Shown here piece by piece: positions 1 to 5,179 of a stretch of DNA of 5,179 bases. This DNA comes from an uncultured Faecalibacterium sp. GTDB lineage: Bacteria; Bacillota; Clostridia; Oscillospirales; Ruminococcaceae. The translations under genes and the position numbers were made by a program. Every line of letters starts with the position of its first letter. The stretch's first letter is position 1. Below the pieces are notes generated by a model. It was not told where the DNA came from, made no database searches, and saw only the letters and a list, made by a program, of their open reading frames with translations. Location: NCBI GenBank assembly GCA_934561485.1, contig CAKTGS010000115.1:1-5179 (forward strand). Reading direction: 5' to 3'.

Positions 1-168
1 ATGCGCCAGCGGCTGGACACCCTCTTTGGCGGGGACCTTGCCGCAGCCGTGCGGGCGCTGGTCAGCGAGAGCGGCTGCGGGCAGAGCGAGCTGGAACGGG
101 CCATGAAGGTGCTGGAAGAAAAGCACCTGGAAGCGGAAGAATACGATCTGTATGACCCCTACGGGTAA
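1..168 (+). CDS. BlaI/MecI/CopY-family transcriptional repressor, C-terminal part (5' end outside window)
   Basis: This is the 3' end of a gene entering from the left; 55 codons are visible before the TAA at 166-168. The visible protein starts MRQRLDTLFGGDLAAAVRAL and continues into an acidic helical tail ending YDLYDPYG. The pattern of a short helix, an LFGG turn, an 'AAVRALV' helix and then a Glu/Leu-rich final helix resembles the C-terminal dimerisation region of BlaI/MecI penicillinase repressors. Family members are about 120-140 residues with an N-terminal winged helix, so the ATG at position 1 is probably an internal methionine and the DNA-binding half is missing here. In known systems these repressors pair with a BlaR1-type sensor protease, but none is seen downstream; the next gene is an rRNA methyltransferase 14 bases away. 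The identification rests on a short, weakly conserved region, so it is tentative. Confidence 0.55.
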   Translation: MRQRLDTLFGGDLAAAVRALVSESGCGQSELERAMKVLEEKHLEAEEYDLYDPYG

Positions 169-174
169 AAGGAG
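167..174 (+). promoter_or_regulatory. Shine-Dalgarno site of the rRNA methyltransferase gene
   Basis: The purine run AAAAGGAG ends eight bases before the ATG at 183, an ideal spacing. It supports that start over any downstream methionine. The site overlaps the stop codon of the preceding regulator gene, consistent with cotranscription. Confidence 0.8.
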
Positions 175-182
175 AAGGAAAA

Positions 183-1373
183 ATGGATTGCAAGCTGAGA
201 GCAAAGAACTGCGGCGGCTGCCCGATGCTGGGGCTGGACTATGCCGCCCAGCTGAAACAGAAGGAAGAAAAGGTGCGGGCGCTGCTGGGCAAATACGGCC
301 CGGTGGAACCTATCCGGGGCATGGAACACCCGTACCATTACCGCAATAAGGTGATCTCCACCTTTACCACCGGCTGGGGCGGAAAACTGACCTCCGGCAT
401 CTACGCGGCCAACAGCCACAAGGTGCTGCCGGTGGAGCGCTGCCTGCTGCAGGATGAAGTGCTGGACAAGGTGATGGAAGCTGTGCGGGCTGCCGCCAGC
501 GCCTGCCGCTACCAGCCCTACAATGAGGATAAGGGCACCGGCCTTGTGCGCCACTGCCTGCTGCGGCGCGGTGTGGCCACCGGGCAGGTGATGGTGGTGC
601 TGGTCACCGCCCAGCCGGTGCTGCCGGGCGCCAAGAACTTTGTCAAGGCCCTGCTGGCCGAGGCAGAACAGCGCGGCGTGCCCATTACCACCGTGGTGCA
701 GAATGTGAACGGGCGCAAAACCAGCGTGGTGCTGGGCGAGATGGAAAAGGTGCTGTACGGCAAGGGGTTCATTCTGGACACCCTCTGCGGCAAGACCTAC
801 GCCATCAGCCCCCGCAGCTTTTATCAGATCAACCACAGCCAGACCGAGGTGCTCTACGGCCTGGCCGTGGAGGCGGCGCATCTCACCGGGAAAGAAGTGG
901 TGCTGGACGCCTACTGCGGCATCGGTACCATCGGCCTGACCGCCGCCGACCGTGCAAAGCAGGTGGTGGGCGTGGAACTGAACCGGGACGCCGTGCAGGA
1001 TGCCATTGGCAATGCAAAGCGCAACGGTGTGAAGAACGCCCGCTTCTTTGCGGCGGACGCCACCCAGTGGATCCGCGAAGCCGCTGCCGCAGAGGAGCGG
1101 GCGGACGTGATCTTTATGGACCCGCCGCGGGAAGGCTCTACCCCGCAGTTCATCGACAGCGTGGCCCGCATGGCCCCGAAGCGGGTGGTCTATGTCAGCT
1201 GCAACCCGGTCACCCTGGCCCGGGACCTTGCCCTGCTGACGAAAAAAGGCTATCAGGTGGAGCGCAGCACCCCGGTGGATATGTTCCCCCACAGTGAACA
1301 CATTGAGACCGTCTGTGCACTGACCCGGCAGGGCCGGGCTGCAAACAACACGAAAAGGAGTCCCCGCAAATGA
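183..1373 (+). CDS. rlmD: 23S rRNA (uracil-C5)-methyltransferase, RlmD/RlmCD (RumA) family, lacking a TRAM domain
   Basis: This SAM-dependent enzyme is predicted to methylate C5 of a uracil in 23S rRNA (U1939 for RlmD; Firmicute RlmCD enzymes also modify U747). The 396-residue protein opens directly with the iron-sulfur ligands C3, C10 and C13 (C-x6-C-G-G-C), and the fourth ligand is probably C87 in 'VERC'. The SAM-binding motif I is DAYCGIGTIGL at 242-252, followed by GVE at 263-265. DPPREG lies at 313-318, the catalytic nucleophile is C340 in VSCNP, and the general base is probably E375 in 'HIE'; the 35-residue spacing of these two matches E. coli RumA. Many family members carry about 60 extra N-terminal residues forming a TRAM RNA-binding domain; here the well-placed ribosome site and M1 leave no room for one. 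The last 15 or so residues are a basic, low-complexity tail. The exact target uridine cannot be read from sequence. Confidence 0.93.
   Translation: MDCKLRAKNCGGCPMLGLDYAAQLKQKEEKVRALLGKYGPVEPIRGMEHPYHYRNKVISTFTTGWGGKLTSGIYAANSHKVLPVERCLLQDEVLDKVMEAVRAAASACRYQPYNEDKGTGLVRHCLLRRGVATGQVMVVLVTAQPVLPGAKNFVKALLAEAEQRGVPITTVVQNVNGRKTSVVLGEMEKVLYGKGFILDTLCGKTYAISPRSFYQINHSQTEVLYGLAVEAAHLTGKEVVLDAYCGIGTIGLTAADRAKQVVGVELNRDAVQDAIGNAKRNGVKNARFFAADATQWIREAAAAEERADVIFMDPPREGSTPQFIDSVARMAPKRVVYVSCNPVTLARDLALLTKKGYQVERSTPVDMFPHSEHIETVCALTRQGRAANNTKRSPRK
1354..1360 (+). promoter_or_regulatory. Shine-Dalgarno site of the acidic hypothetical protein gene
   Basis: AAAGGAG lies nine bases before the ATG at 1370, inside the last codons of the methyltransferase gene. 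It fixes the start of the downstream gene and shows that it can initiate on its own as well as by coupling. Confidence 0.8.
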
Positions 1374-1891
1374 ATGCAAATGTAAATTACGATGAGCTGC
1401 AGGAACTGGACCCCAGAGAGATGCAGGGAGACCTGCTGATGGCCCTGAGCGGGCAGCAGGTGACGGTGCACACCAGCGAAGAAGCGGACTTTGACTACAT
1501 GGAAGCCGAGGACGTGGCCTTTGTGGTGGAAAACCCGCAGGGCGGCGAAAACCTGCTGGTGGAGCTGTGCGGGGAGTTCTCGGTGTTTTTTGAGACCTGG
1601 CACGGCACCTACAAGGCCGCCGGAACGGGCTGCGAGCAGATGAAGCAGGACATTGCCGCCATTCTGGGCGGGCAGGCAGCGGCCCTGACCCTGTATGCGG
1701 GCGGCAGGTGGCTGGGCAGCGTGCTGTGCCCCGAAGCGCCCGCTGCCGATGCGGATGCCGCTGCGCTGCTGGCCCGGCCTGAGGTGCTGCCCGGCATGGC
1801 CGACAAGGTGCGGCAGCTGGGCGGCCGCGTGCAGCTGGTGTACTGGGACCCTGCCCGCAGCCGCACCGTGCAGGTCCCAGCCGAATCCTGA
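1370..1891 (+). CDS. Acidic conserved-looking protein of unknown function, 173 aa
   Basis: I do not recognise a characterised family. The protein is strongly acidic (27 Asp/Glu against 10 Lys/Arg) and has no signal peptide or membrane segment, so it is probably cytosolic. Residues 1-45 are charged and rich in Glu/Asp. Residues 47-78 look like beta strands with an aromatic stretch, GEFSVFFETWHGTYKA at 68-83. A helix with MKQDIAAILGG follows at 91-101, then a strand pair, LTLYAGGRWLGSVL, at 106-119. The region from 121 to 132 is Ala/Asp-rich and linker-like. The C-terminal part ends with a strand around RVQLVYW at 153-159. Its ATG overlaps the methyltransferase TGA as ATGA, with a good ribosome site, so translation of the two is probably coupled. 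A hairpin terminator follows 18 bases after the stop, making it the last gene of the plus-strand unit. Codon use resembles its neighbours, supporting a real gene. Confidence 0.85.
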   Translation: MNANVNYDELQELDPREMQGDLLMALSGQQVTVHTSEEADFDYMEAEDVAFVVENPQGGENLLVELCGEFSVFFETWHGTYKAAGTGCEQMKQDIAAILGGQAAALTLYAGGRWLGSVLCPEAPAADADAAALLARPEVLPGMADKVRQLGGRVQLVYWDPARSRTVQVPAES

Positions 1892-1909
1892 AACGCTGCA
1901 GAACAGACA

Positions 1910-1946
1910 AAAGCCGCCCCGTGAAGGTTGTTCACGGGGCGGCTTT
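1910..1946. terminator. Bidirectional rho-independent terminator between convergent genes
   Basis: The arms at 1910-1925 and 1931-1946 are perfect inverted repeats of 16 bp with a five-base loop (GGTTG). The GC-rich core GCCGCCCCGTGAA is capped by A-T pairs. On the plus strand the hairpin is followed by TTTGTTT. On the minus strand it is followed by TTTTGTCTG, so both T tracts are short and interrupted by a G. It starts 18 bases after the plus-strand stop and lies 13 bases beyond the minus-strand stop, exactly where a shared terminator of two converging units would sit. Confidence 0.9.
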
Positions 1947-1959
1947 GTTTACCATGGAA

Positions 1960-3102
1960 TCATTTGATGCAGGTGGAGCAGGGGGTGTACCCGGCGGCAA
2001 TGGCTTCGTCATAGCTGGAGAAGAGGATCTGATTCTTCTCTGCCGGCAGGTTGGGGCAGCTGGGCAGGTGGAACTTTTTGCTGTTCACGTTGCCGATGTA
2101 GGCCTGCTGGGCTGTGCTGGAAGCAGCCGGGTCGGTGGGGTTCAGCTGGGCACCCGGCACAAAGTTCTCGGTGCCTACGGTGTAGTTCTGGCCGTCCGAA
2201 CCGATGGTGATGGTGCCCTGCAGGTCGGTGCGGTACACGTCCGCTCCGGCATCCCGCAGGATGCTCAGCGTCTCCTCGTGGGGGTGGCCGTATTTGTTGT
2301 TCACCCCGCAGGAGATGATGCCCATTTCCGGCAGCACCGCGTTCAGGAAGGCGTATCCGGTGGAAGTGCTGGAACCGTGGTGGCCCACCTGCAGCACATC
2401 GGCTTTCAGGTTGGCACCGCTGGCCACCAGGTCGCTCTCGGCGGTCTTTTCCATGTCGCCGGTGAGCAGGAAGCTGGTGGAGCCGTAGTCGATGCGCAGC
2501 ACAATGGAGGTGTTGTTGGTGTCACTGTACTGGGCCACCGGACCCAGCATGGTCACAGTGGCGCTGCCCAGCTGCCACACGGTGCCCACGGCAGGCACTT
2601 CCACCTGCAGGCCCTGCTGCTGGGTGTACTTGACAAAATCTTTGAAACACTTGGTGCTGGCCTCGGTCACCGGGCTGTACACATGGTTGGCCGGGAAGTA
2701 GGCCAGCGCGGCGGCCAGGCCGCCCACGTGGTCCTCGTGGGCGTGGGAACAGAACACGTACTGCAGCTCCTCCACGCCCTGGCTCTGCAGGTAGGACACC
2801 ACCAGGCTGCCGTCATCCACGTTGCCGCCATCATAAAGCATGAACTGGCCGTCACATTCCACCAACACGCTCAGGGCCTGGCCCACGTCAATGAAGTGCA
2901 TTTCAAAGGGCGTTTCCGCCCTGCCCGATGCTGCGGCGGAGGCCGATGGATTCGGGATCACATCGGCGCTGCCGCCCGGCACGGCGGCGGAAAGATCGCA
3001 GCCCGCAAGGCTCAGGGCCAGAGCGGCGGTGAGGGCCAGGGCCAGCAGACGGCGCAGCGGGTGCGCCCAGAAGCTTACTTTTTCTTGTTTGAAGTTTTCC
3101 AC
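1960..3102 (-). CDS. Secreted lipoprotein with ComEC-like metallo-beta-lactamase domain and C-terminal zinc-binding-like domain
   Basis: This is a predicted extracellular, membrane-tethered metallohydrolase of 380 aa. A lipoprotein signal runs from about residue 15 to the lipobox LAGC, with C35 as the lipidated cysteine, followed by an Ala/Ser/Pro-rich linker to about 62. The metallo-beta-lactamase domain starts at FIDVGQ (70-75). It carries the metal motif HAHEDH (H120, H122, D124, H125), LLTGD with D216, GHHGS at 240-244, and YGHPHEET at 271-278, all typical of the domain found at the C-terminus of the DNA-uptake channel ComEC. No channel segments are present, so a role in DNA uptake is not implied; the substrate is unknown, possibly a phosphodiester. 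Residues 335-380 form a small domain with H345, C349, C375 and C378 (FHLPSC, then PCSTC), resembling Ada-type zinc-binding modules. The start is GTG, the only usual start codon before the signal peptide; the site AGAAAGAG upstream is weak. The gene overlaps the end of ygiQ by 28 bases. Confidence 0.9.
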   Translation of the reverse strand: MENFKQEKVSFWAHPLRRLLALALTAALALSLAGCDLSAAVPGGSADVIPNPSASAAASGRAETPFEMHFIDVGQALSVLVECDGQFMLYDGGNVDDGSLVVSYLQSQGVEELQYVFCSHAHEDHVGGLAAALAYFPANHVYSPVTEASTKCFKDFVKYTQQQGLQVEVPAVGTVWQLGSATVTMLGPVAQYSDTNNTSIVLRIDYGSTSFLLTGDMEKTAESDLVASGANLKADVLQVGHHGSSTSTGYAFLNAVLPEMGIISCGVNNKYGHPHEETLSILRDAGADVYRTDLQGTITIGSDGQNYTVGTENFVPGAQLNPTDPAASSTAQQAYIGNVNSKKFHLPSCPNLPAEKNQILFSSYDEAIAAGYTPCSTCIK

Positions 3103-5138
3103 GACGCGTTCTCTTTCTGTTGAATGGTTTTTGGCTTATGGCCGGGAGCCGAGTGGGGCGCAAACCGGGCACCCGGGCTGGGCTGCCGCCCACCGGCAGG
3201 CGCGGCGGCGCGGGGCTGATGTTTGCTGTGCCCCTTGCCCTTTTGGTTCGGGTGCACGGTGTAGGTGCCATCGCCGTGGATGGTCACCTCCGGCCCTTCG
3301 GCCCGGCGGGCGGAGCGCTGCACGGCGCGGCGGCCTTCGGCGGGCACCAGCAGGGGGATCAGGTCCTCCCGGTGGGTCATCTTCAGCGCCTTGACCACCT
3401 TTTCGGCATTGCGCGGCTCATAATACTGCAGCAATGCGCGCTGCAGAGCCTTGCCCTCGGGGGTCTTTTCCACAAACACGGGCTTTAAAGTGTAGGGGTC
3501 CAGCCCGGTGTAGAACATGCAGGTGCTCACGGTGCCCGGGGTGGGGTAAAAGTCCTGCACCTGCTCCGGGCGCATGTGGTTTTTATAAAGGTACTCGGCC
3601 AGGTAAACGGCATCGTTCAGGGTGCTGCCCGGGTGGCTGGACATCAGGTAGGGCACCAGGTACTGCTTTTTGCCCGCCTTTTTGCTCAGCTCGTAGAATT
3701 TATCCTTGAACTTGTTGAAGGTCTGGATGGGGGGCTTGCCCATGTAGGCCAGGGTGTTGGGGGCACAGTGCTCCGGGGCTACCTTCAGCTGGCCGGAGAC
3801 GTGGTACTCCACCAGCTCTTTGAAGAAGGTATCGTCCGGGTCGGCCATGAGGTAATCGAACCGGATGCCGCTGCGGATGAACACCTTTTTTACGCCCGGC
3901 AGCTCCCGCACCCGGCGCAGAATTTTAAGGTAGTCGCTGTGATCCACGATCATGTGGGAGCAGGTGGTGGGGGCCAGGCAGTGCTTGCCGCCGTTGCACA
4001 TGCCCCGCAGCATCTGCTCGCGGCAGGACGGGAACCGGAAGTTGGCGGTGGGGCCGCCGATGTCATGGATATAGCCCTTGAAGTCCGGCTCGTGGGTCAT
4101 GCGCTCGGCTTCTTCCACAATGCTGTCGGCGCTGCGGCTGGTCACCCGGCGGCCCTGGTGCAGCTGAATGGCGCAGAAGTTGCAGCCGCCGAAGCAGCCG
4201 CGGTTCTGGATGATGGAGAACTGCACCTCCCGGATGGCGGGCACGCCGCCCATGGCCTCGTAAATGGGGTGATACCGGCGGGTGTAGGGCAGGGCATAGA
4301 CTTTATCCAACTCCCAGCGCACCAGGGGCTTGGCCGGAATGTTCTGCACCAGGTATTTTTCGCTCTGCTTCTGCACGATGATCTGGCCGCTGACCACGTC
4401 CTGGTTGTCCATCTGGATGCGGCAGGCCTTGGCGTAGGCGGTCTTATCGCTGGCCACTTTTTTGAAGCCCGCGCACTCCACGTAGCGCTCGGGCAGGTGG
4501 TCGAAATCGGTCAGGTAGCAGGTGCCGTCCACATCGGTGATGGATTCCACCGGCTCCCCGGCGGCCAGACGGCGGGCGATCTCCACCGTCTGGTGTTCGC
4601 CCATGCCAAAGCTGATGATGTCCGCGCCGGAATCCTCGGCGATGCTGGGCAGCACGGTATCCAGCCAGTAGTCGTAGTGGGCAAAGCGGCGCAGGCTGGC
4701 CTCTAGACCGCCCAGGATCACCGGCAGGTCCGGGTAGGCCTGCTTGGCAAGCTTGGTGTACACGGTGGCGCTGCGGTCCGGCCGGGCACCGCCTTTGCCG
4801 CCGGGGGAATATTCATCCTCGGCGCGGGGAATCTTGGCCACGGAGTAGTGGCTCACCATGCTGTCCACGTTGCCGCCGCCGATGAAAAAGCCGTATTTCG
4901 GCTTGCCGAACCGCTTGAAGTCCTCGCAGTCGGTGTAGCGGGGCTGTGCCAGCACGCCGATCTTGTAGCCTTCGGCTTCCAGCAGGCGGCTGATGATGGC
5001 GGTGCCAAAGCTGGGGTGGTCTACGTAGGCGTCACCGCCCACCACCACAAAGTCCAGCTGGTCCCACCCGCGGGCTTCCATGTCCGCGCGGCTGATGGGT
5101 AAAAATTCGGTGTAGATCTGGGGAGTAGAATGTTCCAT
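3075..5138 (-). CDS. ygiQ: YgiQ-family radical SAM protein
   Basis: This is a full-length (687 aa) member of the YgiQ/UPF0313 family, radical SAM enzymes whose physiological reaction is not established. The family-specific N-terminal domain (about 1-300) includes FVVVGGDAYVDHPSFG at 30-45 and VILGGLEASLRRFAHYDYW at 140-158. The radical SAM cluster motif is C315, C319 and C322 (CFGGCNFC). GGPTANFR lies at 361-368. A second conserved cysteine set at C372, C381, C387 and C393 could bind another cluster. KVAPEH lies at 452-457, and the YgiQ C-terminal region includes QDFYPTPGT at 528-536. From about 605 the protein becomes a basic, Pro/Ala/Gly- and His-rich tail ending in NKKK, which is variable in the family. 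The ATG is preceded by a good ribosome site and the first conserved block begins soon after, so the start is secure. It appears to be cotranscribed with the downstream lipoprotein gene. Confidence 0.95.
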   Translation of the reverse strand: MEHSTPQIYTEFLPISRADMEARGWDQLDFVVVGGDAYVDHPSFGTAIISRLLEAEGYKIGVLAQPRYTDCEDFKRFGKPKYGFFIGGGNVDSMVSHYSVAKIPRAEDEYSPGGKGGARPDRSATVYTKLAKQAYPDLPVILGGLEASLRRFAHYDYWLDTVLPSIAEDSGADIISFGMGEHQTVEIARRLAAGEPVESITDVDGTCYLTDFDHLPERYVECAGFKKVASDKTAYAKACRIQMDNQDVVSGQIIVQKQSEKYLVQNIPAKPLVRWELDKVYALPYTRRYHPIYEAMGGVPAIREVQFSIIQNRGCFGGCNFCAIQLHQGRRVTSRSADSIVEEAERMTHEPDFKGYIHDIGGPTANFRFPSCREQMLRGMCNGGKHCLAPTTCSHMIVDHSDYLKILRRVRELPGVKKVFIRSGIRFDYLMADPDDTFFKELVEYHVSGQLKVAPEHCAPNTLAYMGKPPIQTFNKFKDKFYELSKKAGKKQYLVPYLMSSHPGSTLNDAVYLAEYLYKNHMRPEQVQDFYPTPGTVSTCMFYTGLDPYTLKPVFVEKTPEGKALQRALLQYYEPRNAEKVVKALKMTHREDLIPLLVPAEGRRAVQRSARRAEGPEVTIHGDGTYTVHPNQKGKGHSKHQPRAAAPAGGRQPSPGARFAPHSAPGHKPKTIQQKENASWKTSNKKK
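3111..3118 (-). promoter_or_regulatory. Weak ribosome binding site candidate for the GTG-started lipoprotein
   Basis: On the minus strand AGAAAGAG ends eight bases before the GTG at 3102-3100. The match to a canonical site is poor compared with the AGGAG of neighbouring genes. It lies inside the ygiQ coding region, so the lipoprotein may be translated at a lower level or depend on ribosomes already translating ygiQ. Confidence 0.4.
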
Positions 5139-5142
5139 AGTG

Positions 5143-5149
5143 CTCCTTT
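5143..5149 (-). promoter_or_regulatory. Shine-Dalgarno site of ygiQ
   Basis: On the minus strand AAAGGAG is followed by CACT and then the ATG. The spacing of four bases is shorter than for the other genes here. A second purine run, GGAGG, lies at about 5156-5160 but is too far from the ATG to be the main site. Confidence 0.7.
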
Positions 5150-5150
5150 A

Positions 5151-5179
5151 TTATTCCTCCGGTTGGTTCATCTGCATTT
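5151..5179 (-). CDS. Probable C-terminal end of an upstream minus-strand gene (most of it outside window)
   Basis: Reading the minus strand from the right edge, one frame gives MQMNQPEE followed by a TAA at 5153-5151, twelve bases before the ygiQ ATG. The short gap, the same strand and the acidic end suggest the tail of a preceding gene in the same operon. Only eight full codons are visible, so neither function nor reality can be judged; the stretch could also be a leader region. Confidence 0.3.

Noticed and set aside
152..349. A short plus-strand open frame spanning the junction of the regulator and methyltransferase genes
   Set aside because: It overlaps two better-supported genes in another frame and has no ribosome binding site of its own.
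159..1910. A 583-codon open frame on the minus strand opposite the methyltransferase and acidic protein genes
   Set aside because: Its product is a Pro/Arg/His/Ala-rich composition with no recognisable domain, and it lies opposite two well-supported genes. High GC at third codon positions removes stops from the opposite strand.
3075..3102. Programmed -1 frameshift at the A-rich end of ygiQ that would fuse it to the metallohydrolase
   Set aside because: The A-rich codons and -1 frame relation are real, but the sequence is not a canonical X-XXY-YYZ slippery heptamer, and fusing a cytosolic enzyme in front of a lipoprotein signal would make no sense.
1921..3123. A 400-codon open frame on the plus strand opposite the metallohydrolase
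   Set aside because: The translation is a Val/Gly/His-rich shadow without motifs. The opposite strand carries a signal peptide and complete metal-binding motifs.
3576..4706. A 376-codon open frame on the plus strand opposite ygiQ
   Set aside because: It is a Val/His/Ala-rich shadow of the radical SAM gene with no ribosome site or recognisable domain.
5139..5179. Promoter for ygiQ at the right edge
   Set aside because: No convincing -35/-10 pair is visible in the 41 bases available, and the stretch looks like the tail of a preceding gene.

Overview
The window is a GC-rich (roughly 60% by eye), densely packed bacterial chromosome segment. Protein content, strong AGGAG-type ribosome binding sites, a Gram-positive-style lipoprotein and a BlaI/MecI-type regulator tail suggest a Firmicutes gut anaerobe, plausibly from the Faecalibacterium/Gemmiger/Subdoligranulum part of the Clostridia. 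The taxonomic call is an inference from style and codon use, not from a marker gene.

Plus-strand half (1-1891): the 3' end of a BlaI/MecI-like repressor gene, then a TRAM-less 23S rRNA uracil-5-methyltransferase (RlmD/RlmCD type) with its iron-sulfur cysteines and catalytic residues intact, then an acidic 173-residue protein of unknown function whose ATG overlaps the methyltransferase stop (ATGA). The three genes are tightly spaced and read as one transcription unit entering from the left.

Middle (1892-1959): a 68-base convergent intergenic gap filled by a perfect 16-bp hairpin with T-rich flanks on both sides, which looks like a bidirectional terminator serving both halves.

Minus-strand half (1960-5179): reading right to left, the last codons of a probable upstream gene, then a complete YgiQ-family radical SAM protein (687 aa), then a GTG-started secreted lipoprotein combining a ComEC-like metallo-beta-lactamase domain with a small C-terminal Cys/His zinc-binding-like domain. 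The lipoprotein start lies inside the end of ygiQ (28-base overlap), so these genes are probably cotranscribed.

The content is mostly housekeeping or conserved. I see no mobile element, CRISPR array, RNA gene or phage feature. The best leads are the two-domain metallohydrolase lipoprotein, its overlap with ygiQ, and the uncharacterised acidic protein coupled to the rRNA methyltransferase.
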